Source: Thereva unica (lineage: Eukaryota > Arthropoda > Insecta > Diptera > Therevidae). From it: 64,000 nucleotides of DNA. Below the pieces are notes generated by a model. The model was not told the DNA's origin. It saw nothing but the letters and a program-made list of their open reading frames with translations, and made no database searches. Where the stretch lies: assembly GCA_949987705.1 (NCBI GenBank), contig OX465281.1:100277248-100341247 (forward strand), in the 5' to 3' direction. How positions within the stretch are numbered: position 1 is the first letter of the stretch; each line of letters begins with the position of its first letter. Below are positions 32,333-44,100 of the stretch, in pieces. A program made the position numbers and the translations under genes.

Positions 32333-35300
32333 TTATTGGGGTTGCAGTGGGTTGTCCCATTGCTCCCTTACTTCGACTCCCCTAGTTATCGCAAGCAGCT
32401 GATTGAAGGGAGTCTGCCTCATGTCCTCCATCCACTGGAGTCCAGTTATGGCATCCCTTTTCCTCGCCACCGCCGGACAGTGACACACTATGTGTGTGGC
32501 CGTCTCAGGTTCCTCCAGGCACATCCGACAGGTGTCATCCTCCAGAATTCCCATTCTTTTTAGGTGATACCTGAAACATCCGTGTCCTGTAATCAGTGCC
32601 ACCAACCATCTGAGGGTTCTCCTTTGCATATGCAGGATCCTTCTTCTGGCTGCGGTAATCGGCAGCGTAAGCACCATCTTAGCCTGCCTACACGTGGTCA
32701 TAGCGTCCCACCGTCTCCGGTGTTCCTCAGCGACCCATTTCTCGATGTAGTTCCTTACCAACCCTCTGCCAATGGCAGAGTATGGCTCCGGTCCCCAGAA
32801 TTCCGAGGTTGACCCCTGTTTTGCCAGGTTGTCAGCCTTTTCGTTCCCATCGATGCCTGTATGTCCTCTAACCCAAGCTAGCGTCACGTTGTTTTGTTGC
32901 GCACACCTGTTCAGTTTTTGGACACATTCCAACGCCAGAGACGCATTAATCTCTGTCTGGTTCATGCGCTTAATCACAGCCTGATTGTCCAGTGCTATAA
33001 GGATACTTCTTCCCTGCACCTGACCCTCATTTATGTGATCCAGCGCGTGCAGCAGAGCAAGCATTTCCGCCTGGTAGACTGAGGTGTAATTCCCCAAAGC
33101 CAGCGAGCAGGTCAGATTTAAGTCCTCCGAGAAGACTCCCGCACCTGCTCTGCCGTCAATCTTGGATCCGTCCGTGAAGATATATATGTCTTCCGGTCTC
33201 CCTTCGGGGAGCGTTCCGTTCCCTATGAGGGTTTTATGATACCTTTCGGTCACCCTCATTTTTGTGATCCCTTCCATGGGCATCATGAGCTCCCTAATCC
33301 CTTTAATGCGATCCAGGATCTTCATGTGCCCATATAAGGTTCCTGACGCCTGCCATGCGGCATCCCGTCTCATCCGAATCGCTGAGGCTGCCGCAGTCTT
33401 CATCACCTGGAGGTCTAACGGCAGCAGCCCTAACAGCGCCTCCAATGCCGCGGCGGGTGTGGTGCGGAAAGCACCGCTCACACCTACGCAGGCCATTCTT
33501 TGCACCTTGTCCAAATGCCTCTTGACGGTTTTCTGTGTGGCTTTAGTCCACCAGACCACCGAGGCATAAGTTATGATGGGTCTCACCATCATGGTATATG
33601 TCCAGTATGCTAACCTCGGTGAGATACCCCACCTTAGTCCACATACTCTTCTGCACTGGTGAAGCACCCTTGTCGCCTTCTTAATCTTCTCTTCAACGTG
33701 GTATTTCCAGGTTAGTCGCGAGTCCAAGTATACACCCAGATACTTGACCATCCCAGACACCTTGATCCTCGATCCAAAAAGCATGAGGGGCTGAAAATCC
33801 AGATCTTTAATCTTCCTAGTGAAGATTATCGCGTCTGTCTTATTAGCATTTATGGTGAGGCCCTGTTCCGTACACCACTGCTCAACCACTTGGAGTGCAT
33901 TCCTCATGATATCTGCCGTAGTGCTCATAAACTTGCCACGTGCCACAATCGCTACATCATCTGCATACCCAACGGTATGCACGCCCATTTCCTCTAGCCG
34001 CCTGAGCAGAGTGTCCACAGTGATGTTCCACAGGAGGGGCGATAGCACCCCGCCCTGTGGGCATCCCTTGCTGACCCTCCCTCGAAGCCGCGAGTCTCCT
34101 GTCTGAATCCTTACCGCTCTGTTTTTCAGCATGCTGTCCACCCACCTTACAATCATAGGGCTGACCTCTCGCCTCACCAGAGCGTCTTTGAGTTTGTTGA
34201 ACTGTATCTTGTCGAAGGCGCCTTCGATGTCCATAATAACGGCCATCGCTATGCCTCCGGTATACAGTTCCCCCTCGGCTACTCGCACCAGTTGGTGAAG
34301 TGCCGTTTCTGTAGATCTGCCAGCCTGGTAAGCGTGCTGGCTTCTACTTAAAGGGTGCCTCCTTAGCATAGTACTCTCCAGGTGGTCTGCCACCACTCTT
34401 TCCATTGTTTTCAACAGAAAGGATGTTAGGCTGACTGGCCTGGAGGACTTCGCCTCGGTGTAGTCCTTCTTGCCTGGCTTAGGGAGAAATACCACTTTGG
34501 TTTCCCTCCACACCGCCGGAATGTATCCTGTTGCTAGACAGGTAACGAATATTCCCCTAAGCCTGGGTGCAATGACATCTTTGCCCCATTGAAGCAGCGC
34601 AGGGAATATTCCGTCACGCCCCGATGTCTTGAAGGGAGAGAATGTGTCTATTGCACGTCTCACCCCTTCCTCCGTCACCACCCTGTTAGCCTCCTCTCGG
34701 TTCATCCTTGTAGCCATTCTGTTACGAATAGTCCAAGATTTACCCGAGACATAGCTGCCAGGAAAGTGAACTTCCATCAGGATCTTGTTGGTTTCCTCCA
34801 GCGTCTCCGTCATCCTCCCCGACGGGTCACGAACGAGTCCGACTTTGGAGACCGGGTCCCTGGAGATCATTTTCTGAAGTCTGCTGGCCTCAGATATGCT
34901 CTCCATGCTCGAGCAGAAGTTCCTCCACGACTCCCTTTTCCGTCGTCGCAGAGTTTGTTTCATTTCTCTTTTCTTGGCTTTGTAATTCTCCCAGGCAACC
35001 GGGTCATTGCACCTCATCGCTTGGTTGAAAGCCTTTCTGACCTCTTTCTTCAGTTTCTCCAGCTCCCTACACCACCAGGGTGTGGGATCATGGTCATCCA
35101 CTGACGTAAGAGGACACGCCACTCGAAAAGCGTTCTCTATCGCTGTCTGCAGGACATGCAACTGAGACTCTGCTTCTCTTGTGGTTTTCGGTGCCCTTGG
35201 CACGCGCTCCCCGAGATTCCTGCGCAACATTTCAGTATATCTAGACGTGTCCGTGTTGCGGGGAATTCTCGTTGTTCTAATTCCGTCTCCCCTGCCCGGG

Positions 35301-36010
35301 GTTCCGTACTCTATCTCAAATGAAATGGCTCTGTGATCTGACATAGTCGTCCGATCCATCACCTCCCAGTTGGTCAATCTTGTCAACATCCGGTTGCTGC
35401 ATAGAGTTATATCTATGACTTCCCTTCGTCTAGCATCGACGAAGGTTGGTTCTACCCCTCTATTTGCAATAACTAGATTGTTGCATTCCACAAATTCGAG
35501 CAAAGCCTCTCCTCTATGGTTGTCGTTGGTGCTTCCCCACACCGTGTTGTGTGCATTTGCGTCGCAACCAACTATTAACCCTGTGCCTTTTTCGCCACAG
35601 GTAATAACCAGAATTTCCAACTCCCTGGTGGGCGGAGGATCTGGCGAATCGTACGGAAGGTAGGCTGAGGCTAGAATGAAAGCCCCACTTCCAGTACCTA
35701 CGCGTACTGCTGTGAGATCTGGTGTGCACAAGTGCGGCAGTAAAACCGCCTGCACTCCGTGTTTCACCAGCACACACGTCCTCACTCTTTCATTCGCATT
35801 GGGAACGTACAGAGTGTCAAAGCCCCCAGATAGTCCCCTAATCCTACCCTTGTAGATCCAGGGTTCCTGTATGAGAGCAATATCCAGCTTCATCTCACCG
35901 AAGCCTCGCGTCATCATTGCTGATGCTGCTCTGCTATGGTGTAGATTCAACTGGCAAACCTTTAATTGCCGGAACTGGCCCACCTCCCGCCCAGCTGACG
36001 AGGATTCCAT
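32333..36010 (-). CDS. LINE ORF2: endonuclease-reverse transcriptase-RNase H
   Basis: 1225 codons. Residues about 15-235 form an EEP endonuclease (VCQLNLHHS, IQEPWIYKG, the GCDANAHN block and the MSDHRAISFE end block). Residues about 470-760 are RT, with SRPVSLTSFLLKTMERVV, MDIEGAFDKIQ (motif A), GCPQGGVLSPLLWN and catalytic YADD at about residue 680. Residues about 940-1075 are RNase H (FTDGSKIDGRAGAG, QAEMLALL, ALDNQAVI, GNEKADNLAK). A C-terminal CRMCLEE ... HIVCHC zinc knuckle lies near residue 1160. The ATG follows the ORF1 stop by one base (TGA-A-ATG), suggesting stop-coupled reinitiation. The protein nicks target DNA and copies the element RNA into it. All catalytic motifs are present. 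Confidence 0.95.
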   Translation of the reverse strand: MESSSAGREVGQFRQLKVCQLNLHHSRAASAMMTRGFGEMKLDIALIQEPWIYKGRIRGLSGGFDTLYVPNANERVRTCVLVKHGVQAVLLPHLCTPDLTAVRVGTGSGAFILASAYLPYDSPDPPPTRELEILVITCGEKGTGLIVGCDANAHNTVWGSTNDNHRGEALLEFVECNNLVIANRGVEPTFVDARRREVIDITLCSNRMLTRLTNWEVMDRTTMSDHRAISFEIEYGTPGRGDGIRTTRIPRNTDTSRYTEMLRRNLGERVPRAPKTTREAESQLHVLQTAIENAFRVACPLTSVDDHDPTPWWCRELEKLKKEVRKAFNQAMRCNDPVAWENYKAKKREMKQTLRRRKRESWRNFCSSMESISEASRLQKMISRDPVSKVGLVRDPSGRMTETLEETNKILMEVHFPGSYVSGKSWTIRNRMATRMNREEANRVVTEEGVRRAIDTFSPFKTSGRDGIFPALLQWGKDVIAPRLRGIFVTCLATGYIPAVWRETKVVFLPKPGKKDYTEAKSSRPVSLTSFLLKTMERVVADHLESTMLRRHPLSRSQHAYQAGRSTETALHQLVRVAEGELYTGGIAMAVIMDIEGAFDKIQFNKLKDALVRREVSPMIVRWVDSMLKNRAVRIQTGDSRLRGRVSKGCPQGGVLSPLLWNITVDTLLRRLEEMGVHTVGYADDVAIVARGKFMSTTADIMRNALQVVEQWCTEQGLTINANKTDAIIFTRKIKDLDFQPLMLFGSRIKVSGMVKYLGVYLDSRLTWKYHVEEKIKKATRVLHQCRRVCGLRWGISPRLAYWTYTMMVRPIITYASVVWWTKATQKTVKRHLDKVQRMACVGVSGAFRTTPAAALEALLGLLPLDLQVMKTAAASAIRMRRDAAWQASGTLYGHMKILDRIKGIRELMMPMEGITKMRVTERYHKTLIGNGTLPEGRPEDIYIFTDGSKIDGRAGAGVFSEDLNLTCSLALGNYTSVYQAEMLALLHALDHINEGQVQGRSILIALDNQAVIKRMNQTEINASLALECVQKLNRCAQQNNVTLAWVRGHTGIDGNEKADNLAKQGSTSEFWGPEPYSAIGRGLVRNYIEKWVAEEHRRRWDAMTTCRQAKMVLTLPITAARRRILHMQRRTLRWLVALITGHGCFRYHLKRMGILEDDTCRMCLEEPETATHIVCHCPAVARKRDAITGLQWMEDMRQTPFNQLLAITRGVEVREQWDNPLQPQ

Positions 36011-36011
36011 T

Positions 36012-37208
36012 TCACTGGTCCCCTTGTTCAGCTGCCTTTCCGGCCGGCTCTACCATTTCCTCCGGCTTGTCCTTCTGGAATCGCACGTAGGCAAGGTCCA
36101 GCCCGCAGTTGAGTTTCCCCCCTGCACGCCTGACCGCCTCCGCCTCCTCCTTCGGACACCATACGGTGAGAATGGTACCGCCGTTTTTCGCGTCACCATA
36201 TCTGCCTATGCGACTGACCCTCCACTTAGAAGTGTCCGTCACACAGGCATTTTGACGGCGTAATCTGGCTAGGATGGTTTCCTTGCTCTCCGGCGAACCG
36301 GGAACTCGGATGATCATCCTCCTCACATCCTTAAGGATGTGAAGGCGCTCCACTCTCAGATTGACTCCTTCCCATAGGTCAGTCATCTTTCCGACAGCTT
36401 CGTACAGCCAGGCCTTGGATTTTTGGTTCACGCACCTGAGTGCAATGACCCCGTCCTCCAAGTCTACCTCGGTAATACCGATGTCGCCAGCGTTGTCAGG
36501 CAGAGAGTCTAGTGCCTTGAGCAGGGCCGCTTTAAAAACGGTTACCTGCTTCGTGCTCAGACCCTCCTCCCTTCCATCGTCGGTCACACCCAAACGGAGG
36601 TCACAGCCTGCTATGCCTGCGTAGGTATTCTCCGCCACAGGCTCCGCACGCACGACCCCCGAGACAGAAGGGTTGACTCCTCCCTGTTTTGCAGGTTGAG
36701 GTTGTCCACCCTTCCTTTCCCTGGCCTTATCCTCCCCTTCGACAGTAGTACCCACGGCTGAGGTGCAGAGACTTTCACCTCTAAACCTCTTCGTGGGTCC
36801 CACCTCCTCCGGAGTGGACTCGGCGGATCCCCCAACAGAGGAAGTTGCCTTCTTCTGTTTCCTGCGCTCCCTCTTCCTCTTCTGCTTCAGCTGCTTTCGC
36901 AGCCTCACATCCGAGTCGGATTCCTGCGCTAACGTAGGCCCAGAGCCGGCTGACCTCTTGACACATTGCTGCATCGCATTGTCCACCTTCTCTGAGCATA
37001 CCTCCAGGTTCAGCTTCACTAGCTCGCTCGCCGCCGCTTCTACGCTTTCCTGCGTGACTGCGTTGACATGCGAGTCGTCCACTTCCCTGTTCCTCTTAAG
37101 CAATAGATGGCCTCCCCCAGAATCCATGAGGCCGACCTCCGTAGAGGGTGGATTTCCCTGGCTTGCAGGTTTACCACCTGGGGTACAAATTCCCATTGTT
37201 GTGTCCAT
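36012..37208 (-). CDS. LINE ORF1 protein (DUF4780-like)
   Basis: 398 codons, open throughout. The first 200 residues are polar and probably disordered, with a strongly basic stretch (KQLKQKRKRERRKQKK near residue 105-120) suited to RNA binding. From about residue 215 to 385 a folded alpha/beta domain resembles the DUF4780 region of LOA-type ORF1 proteins (VFKAALLKALDSLP, the MIIRVPGSPESKETILARLR stretch and the GTILTVWCPKEE stretch). No CCHC knuckles are visible. The stop codon is one base before the ORF2 ATG. Its likely role is packaging element RNA in the cytoplasm; that is inferred from LINE biology. Confidence 0.88.
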   Translation of the reverse strand: MDTTMGICTPGGKPASQGNPPSTEVGLMDSGGGHLLLKRNREVDDSHVNAVTQESVEAAASELVKLNLEVCSEKVDNAMQQCVKRSAGSGPTLAQESDSDVRLRKQLKQKRKRERRKQKKATSSVGGSAESTPEEVGPTKRFRGESLCTSAVGTTVEGEDKARERKGGQPQPAKQGGVNPSVSGVVRAEPVAENTYAGIAGCDLRLGVTDDGREEGLSTKQVTVFKAALLKALDSLPDNAGDIGITEVDLEDGVIALRCVNQKSKAWLYEAVGKMTDLWEGVNLRVERLHILKDVRRMIIRVPGSPESKETILARLRRQNACVTDTSKWRVSRIGRYGDAKNGGTILTVWCPKEEAEAVRRAGGKLNCGLDLAYVRFQKDKPEEMVEPAGKAAEQGDQ

Positions 37209-37260
37209 TGCTTTTAAGTATCTATCTTAGTCAGGGCGTCCTAACGGGACCACACAAGCC

Positions 37261-37930
37261 TCACCACCACGTCAAGGTGTAGATACGTCAAGGTGTAGGT
37301 ACATAGGTAAAGAGTGCCACGCTTTTTTACATCGTCCACTAAGACGCACTGTCATGACTTTCCTAATTAATCTCATATTACCCAAAATACATGCAGATAA
37401 AAGGGTTACCGTAACAGGGTTATTAGCAGAGATTGCGACAACTTTAATCACATAGGAAAAACAGCTCATACAATGTTTAAGATACCGATCGAACAAAGCT
37501 AAAGTTTTACGATACTACATGAGGGTTGTCTGGGCCTGGCATGTATGAACCATGGCACATAATGCATCTATTGAAGCCGTTAACGGAGCAATGCAAGATT
37601 ACAGAAGTAAAACCCAATTATTTTGGGGAGTTACTGTTTTATTAGACGTGCATTAATTTCAACGGCCCGAGTATCTGTTGGAACAACTGGCAACGTTTCC
37701 CAGAAATCAATATAGTAAGTGTTCTAAGATTAATGATGATCATGACATTGAGCTGCTGGCTGCTCTTTGAAAGTTCGTAATAGACACGGAAATTGTGATG
37801 AGCGACATTTATGACGATTTAAAAAGAATCAACTCAACTAAATCGACTCAAGTTGCTTATGACACAAAGGGTTTAAACGTTGTTTAGAAGTGAAACATCG
37901 AACGTCTTGTATAAAAAAACGAGCTGCGTT
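37261..37930. other. Spacer upstream of the LINE
   Basis: Probably includes the end of the LINE 5' UTR (to about 37320; AAGGTGTAG(A/G)TAC occurs twice at 37274-37304). Beyond that no coding sequence or repeat structure is evident. Confidence 0.4.
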
Positions 37931-38377
37931 CTTTTTACACCGTGATCCCACTAAGATCATTAACTTTCAAGCAAACCAACAACAACAACTTGATCCAAAA
38001 AAGATTTGAATCAAAATCTGTGATTCAAAAATAGCTTGTGTAACAACCATATCCTAGACACATCTCATTGGAAAATCCAGAGCTTTTATAATTTTATTCT
38101 GTTTTCTTTAATTTTAAGGGTTGGTAGCTCTGCTAAATTTCATTAATTTATTTGGAAAACTGATTGAAAGTTACCTTTTGTTAATTTTTGAAGTCAATTA
38201 AACATTTTTATAAATTCTTTTTATATCAGAAATATTTTTAATAAGTTTTAGAGACTGATATAAAATGCGACATAACATATCAAAAATCAGAACTACAACT
38301 GTAAAAAACTAAATTTCTTCCATGATCCAAGTCCGTTCGTTTATGCTCGGCTGATCTACTGGTTCACGGTGTAAAAA
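37931..38377. mobile_element. Candidate MITE with CTTTTTACACCGTGA ends
   Basis: CTTTTTACACCGTGA at 37931-37945 is repeated inverted at 38363-38377, 447 bp apart, around AT-rich DNA with no coding frame. No target duplication is obvious, so transposon status rests on the 15-bp inverted repeat alone. Confidence 0.55.
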
Positions 38378-38587
38378 GTATGCGGCTAATGTTGCCAATG
38401 TTTATTTCAAGTCGAACTATTTTTATTTTTTCGGGTCGACAAGTTGTAAATTTTTTAGCTGCACAGTGGGAACCAATTTTGCAAAATTGATGACCTTTTT
38501 TAGAACTATTATTGGGGAATAAAATGTTGAATGGGGAAGCTCTGCGCAGGGTCACAATTACCTGGGAACTTCGAAATCTAAGCGATT

Positions 38588-39840
38588 CCAAAGTAGTTAA
38601 ATAACCCAAAATATAGATAATTCAGGGCGTTACATAAATTTCTTATTCATCCGACACGCGAAACTGGCTGAAAGCGAGTTATTCGTCGAGAAGTGTCGTT
38701 AACTTCGCTGTTAAATTTTCACCCGTTATGTTGCGGACATGAAACGACATAGAGTTTCGGTCAATAGCTCATTTGAAAGATATTTTAATACCCGTATTTC
38801 TGCTGTTTACTACATTATCATATGAGCAACCGTTAAGGAGATATTCAAAAAAAATGGCGTTATCAGTTATTTCAGGCACGCGCAGTGTGAACTTTGGTGT
38901 TGGATTACTCGCAAATTATACAAGCGAGAACGACGACTAAGGGCTTATTCTAAAGGTAATTTCTAGCACTTTAAGTTTGGTGATCGGCATTAAAGGGGAG
39001 TTTACATCCCAGACTCAAATTGGAAGAACAAAGTGGCCCTGTACAAAATGCAAGCGCAAAGTTTCGTCGAAAGCTCGAAACTTTTTACAACTGTCAAATG
39101 GAAATTTTTTTAGCACTATCGCAGAGAAAACAATTTAATTAGCTGCAAAGCCTTTTTATTAGTTTCAAACATTTTTATATTTCGTTTTTGATTTTTCAAG
39201 CTGTCGAAAACAAGGTAAATATGCAAAAACTTCTAACAAAACCACAAGAAGCCGCGAAAGTGACATCTAGTAGGCACTAGAATACTTAAATTTAATGAAA
39301 CTAAAAGCTTATTCCCGACATTCGCATTCGTAAAGTAGAATAGAACTCTACTTTGAGGCTGCCGTTTGCTGTTGCCACTTTGGTGAAACAGAGACAGAGC
39401 TATACTATCTTCTATGCGATAAAAGAGTTCAGATTTGCGCTTCCACTTTGAGACTGGGATGTAAACTCCCCTTAATCCACACAAATTAATATCTTACGAG
39501 TTAATCGCAAAAAACTGCATTCAACCCCAACTATATGATCAAGGTTGAACTTTGAGCGGTCATAACTTTGAGCAAAATCAACGTACAGACCTCGTTCAGG
39601 GCTCATTTTGTAGATAATTTTATTCTCCAACACCTTGCTCATCTTCAGCTATCGTTGCATGGAAACTGGTTATTTGGTATAAACGACCTCTACCTCTTTT
39701 CCAATATGGCGGCTTTTTCCAACACACTGCGACCCAACAAACTTGGTTTTAACATTGTCAGATGTACCCAAACAAATTCCAAAAAAAAAAAAATTCGTAC
39801 ATCATGAAATGCAATTTCATTTACTAATTGCACTGGACTA
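38588..39840 (+). repeat. Dispersed repeat A, copy 2, carrying a MITE
   Basis: Inverted copy of 6069-6858. The extra length is the TTAA element at 38990-39475. Outside it, the copies differ by scattered substitutions and small indels. Confidence 0.88.
38990..39475. mobile_element. piggyBac-like MITE with documented empty site
   Basis: TTAA (38990-38993 and 39472-39475) flanks inverted repeats GGGGAGTTTACATCCCAG followed by (A/T)CTCAAA; the left end has one extra A. The related copy of the host repeat at 6.46 kb has a single TTAA at the equivalent site, giving direct evidence of insertion with TTAA duplication. No transposase is encoded. Confidence 0.92.
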
Positions 39841-40347
39841 TTAAGAGACCAGTGCAGATAATTTTTGAGAAAAAAAAACTCTTAGCAGAGTATATGGATG
39901 GCGGGAAAATTTAGGAGAAATGCTACATAAACAAGGAAAAATCGAGAGCACCGCAGCAGATGACCGGAAAGTGGGCGGGGGAGCCAAAATGTGAGTTTTA
40001 GGGGGTGTTGTGTTTTTTAAATGAGAATATCACTACTAAAATTCAAGTAACATTTAATGTAATTAATTCATGTATGTATAAAAAATAATATAATGTGAAC
40101 CAATGAAATTAGAGTACTACTTATAATGATATTGCGTCTGATCCAGTCGACGGCTTGGGCAAGAAGAAAGGAACGCTATTTAGAAATCTATTCGATGCCG
40201 ATTTATTCGATGCCGTTATGAGTGTTGCTTTATGAGTGCTGCCAGAGTAACAATTCTACAACTTCCTCCCTCCTTAATTACTGCGGTACATAACGTTCGA
40301 CTGCCTTGCGCGGTCTAGTTGTACGTCTAGGAAGCTCTCTGCATGTT
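39841..40347. repeat. Dispersed repeat B copy and spacer
   Basis: The stretch 39843-40020 resembles the inverse of 32030-32170. The rest is AT-rich. ATTCGATGCCG occurs twice at about 40189-40213. Confidence 0.5.
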
Positions 40348-40467
40348 TTTTAACTTCCCAGTAAGGAAGTTATTGTAATCGGTCCGAAAATCGAAATCGA
40401 AAATTTCAACGTATTTTCATCTTTCAAGGTCATAGGAGCATTTTAAGCAAAAAATTGGGAGGAAGTA

Positions 40468-40499
<32 letters not shown>

Positions 40500-40910
40500 T
40501 ACGGGTGTGGTCATTTTTTCCTGCACGATATCGCGCGAACCAAAACTGATATCGACTTCGTTGAGGTGTTGTTCGAAGAGTATTAACCAAAATATGATCT
40601 GAAAAGATTTTCATAAAATTCGGTCGAGCCGTTTTTTTGTTTAAGCGGCGTAAGAGATTTTTGTACCTGCACGATATGGCCCGAACCACGAAAGATATTG
40701 ACTTACTTGAGGTGGCGTTCGAAGCGTATTAGCGACAATGTAATCTGAAAAGATTTTTATAATATTCGGTCCAGCGGATTTTTGGTTTAAATGACTTAAG
40801 TGATTTTTGTACCTGCACGATACCGCGAACTAAAAACTATATCGACGTCATTGACGTGCCGAAAAACATTAATACATCAATTTTATATACATTTTCGTCA
40901 TCCTAATCTT
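40348..40910 (-). repeat. Inverted copy of the CA/hairpin repeat
   Basis: Minus-strand copy of the 26.46-27.33 kb family: hairpin AACTTCC-CAGTAA-GGAAGTT at 40352-40371, conserved tail, GT tract (40469-40492), then B, A and partial B units, ending at the family start (CATTTTCGTC near 40905). The GACGAAAATG start is the same as at 26457, so this is a true boundary. Confidence 0.88.
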
Positions 40911-41106
40911 GTATGTGCACACATTTAGTTTGACATTTTAGCGAAAATATTGATAAACTATTGTGACAAATTCTCGGTATTATGCATATATTCTATATTG
41001 CCTATTGTTCTTTAATTATTAAAATATCCAATCATAATATTCAACATCCATCATACTGTGAAGTTGATCGTGTGGACCGAAAGGGTCGAACCCACATCCC
41101 AACTAG
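40911..41106. other. Spacer before the LINE 3' end
   Basis: AT-rich; its last bases TCGAACCCACATCCCAACTAG repeat, inverted, the sequence at 26432-26455. Confidence 0.45.
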
Positions 41107-44100
41107 TTTTTTTATATGGCAGTGCTAAGCTCAGGAGTCACCCTTTGTACTACTAGTCCGTCATGTCATTTGTCACGTCATGGTGCAATGTCTAGCAGTA
41201 AGCTTAGTACGGTGGGATGCGGAGGGGTATAGGTTAAGGGTTAAAAGGTACGGGGGGGTATTGAAGAAGGTGGTGATGAACCCTGCGTTTGAACTCTTGG
41301 ATGTTGTAGGAGCTCGGAAATACTGACTGCGAGAGGTTATTCCACAGTCGAGTTGTTCTATTAACGTACGAATTCATATCTTGTTGAGTGCCTGAAAGGG
41401 GGAGTTGCAGGTGGAGGGAATGAGACGAGCGGGCTAATCTGGTGTTGCGGGTATAAGATTGCCGTGGAGGCAGGAGAGCGCTTAACTCGGAGGAACAGTC
41501 ACTATGATAGTAGCGATAAAATTTTGTCAGTGCTGCTACATTCCTACGGTGGCTCAAGGGGTCGATGGTGGAGCAGGCGGTGTCGTCATCAATTAACTTG
41601 AGCGCCCTTTTTTGCACCTTATCTAACCATGCTAAGGTGGTTATTGGGGCGCCGCCCCAAACTAGGGAGTTATATTCGAGAAGAGGCCGAATGTAGGATT
41701 TATAAATAACAGCACGGGCCGATGGCTGGAGGAGGAACTTGCACCTCTTAAGAAATCCCAGGCACTGGGATGCTTGTTTGGCGATTTGGAATATGTGATC
41801 ATTCCAACGCAAGTCTTTGGCTAATGTCACACCTAAGATGTGTAGGGATGGGTCGGCATTTAGTTCAACGTCATCCACTGTCAAGGATGGTGAGGTGTTG
41901 AACTTCTTTTTTGAGATAAGACAGTACTTGGTTTTGGCGGGGTTGAATTCAACACAATTCTTCTTTCCCCACTCTAGAATGAGTTCAATGTCGTTATTAA
42001 TAGAGTTGGACATACGTTCGCGATCATCAAGACAGGATCTGGCATGAGTCTGCCTTGTATCGAAGCTGTACGAGTACCGTAGAGTACCGTCGTCAGCGAA
42101 GCTGAGAAGTGGGTTGGAGGGGATTGAAAGAAGGTCGTTTATAAATATGAGAAATAGGGCCGGTGATAAAATTGACCCTTGGGGGACCCCCGCGGAGATC
42201 GGGTGGGATGCGGATTTGACGCCATCCAATACTACTTTGATTGAACGGCCGGAAAGGAAGTTTTCGATCCACTTCTGTAGAAGTGAGTCGACTCCAATAG
42301 CTTTGAGTTTAGCTAACAGGGCTGGGTGCCAAACTCTATCGAAAGCCTTGGAGATATCTAGAGCAACCAGACTAGATTCACCGGATCCATGCAGACTACG
42401 GCTGAGGTGTTCTGTAAGACAGACTAAAAGATCGCCAGTGGATCTTTTTTGTCGGAAGCCATACTGTCTGTCGTTAATGAGTCGGTTGGATTCTAGATAT
42501 CCCATAAGCTTTTTGTTGATTATCGTCTCCATGGTTTTGGAGAGAATAGAAGTAATTGCTATTGGGCGGTAATTGGAGGGATCGCTGGAATCGCCTTTTT
42601 TCGGTATGGGCTGAACATGGGCAAGCTTCCAAGAGTCGGGATAAACTCCGGGAAATATGACAGGGAAAATAATATGCGCAGAGGTTTAGCCAAAGGTGAG
42701 GCACATTGTTTTAAGACGATAGGGGGTATATTATCGGGTCCAGTGGATTTGTTGACATCGAGCTCCTTGAGGCACCTGTACACCTCGCGAGTCCTAAAGA
42801 AAACCCTGTCCATTAAATGAGCGCTGTGCTCGAGGACCGGGGGTAGCGTAGCATTTTGGGGTATAGAAGAATTTAAAGCAAACAGAGATGCTAATAAATT
42901 GGCCTTGGATTTGCTGTCTGTTATTACCTTCTCATTGTGAATAAAGGAAGGGGTTGAAGTTGTAGTGAAATTCTTCTTGATGGAACTTACCAAGGACCAG
43001 AAGTTTTTGCTACCGGAGGTTGCATTTAGGAGTTTACTTCTCAATTTGTTGTCAAATAAGGTTTTGACTTTCTTGATGGCGGTTTTACAAGAATTTCTTT
43101 GTTGTGTTGTGTACGGAGCGATTCACTCGGGGAGCTCTTGTAAGCTCGAAAGGCGGCTTCTTTATTTCTGATTGCATTCATACACTCCTGATTAAACCAT
43201 CTGCTGGGCCTAGGCTTCACAGATTTGGTAGAGTGGGGAATGAACAAATGCATTCCTGCCTGTATGATCCTGGTGATACGGATAGCGGCAGAGTTGGCGT
43301 TTCTATTCCGGAAACACAGATTCCAGTCAGTAGACTGGAAAAAATTAATAAGCCCCAGCCAATTGGCCTTCCCATAATGCCATACAGTTCTTCGAACTGG
43401 TTTGGGAGGGGTGGGAAATTCGAATGGGAAATTAGCGCTGATTAGGCAGTGGTCTGAATTGCCGAGAGGTGAATCAACTTCGACGGAGTAACGTGCTGGA
43501 TGAGAAGAAAGGAAAAGATCAAGGAGATATCCTCCTTGACCAGCAACATCAGGGAGTCTTGTGGGATGATCCACAATTTGTTGCAAGTTATTGATGTCTG
43601 CAAAGAGTTCGACGTCCTTGCCAGAAATGCTGGTGCCATTTGAGTAAGTCAGCCATTTAACGTTGTGAACATTGAAATCACCCGCAACGATGATTTCACA
43701 CTCAGGATTGGACGACAAAAATCCCGAGATTTGTTCGGAAATAGTATCAAAAGATAAGGTGGAGGCTTCGTTACTTATGTTAGGACTTTTGTATAGGAAG
43801 CAGAAGAATATGACGTGGCTTTGTAAAATGATTTTAATCCAAAGATAATTAAAATCTGAAGTCGCGCTGGAATATATTTTATAATAAGCCACGTCGCCCT
43901 TAACATAAATGGCAATACCCCTATGGGGACAGAGATTGTGCACTAAAGTGTATCCCGAAACCTGGTAATGACCGAAGTCATTATCGGGTGATATTTGGGT
44001 TTCATTAAGTGCGAAGATTGGGGGTTTATAATTAGATAAGTGGCACTCAACAAAAGAGAAATTCGCATGAAGTCCACGAATGTTACAAAAGTCAATACCA

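Larger units (their letters stand above)
32250..37260 (-). mobile_element. Near-intact LINE with RNase H (I-group, LOA-like)
   Basis: Two long uninterrupted frames in the order ORF1-ORF2 on the minus strand, with endonuclease, RT, RNase H and a terminal zinc motif in ORF2. RNase H and a DUF4780-like ORF1 point to the I/LOA group. Neither frame has a stop or shift, so this is the youngest-looking element in the window. The outer ends are not precisely defined. Confidence 0.88.

Noticed and set aside
32336..37230. Many plus-strand open frames of 60-171 codons
   Set aside because: They are antisense to the two large LINE ORFs, which have clear domain motifs; the plus-strand frames have none.
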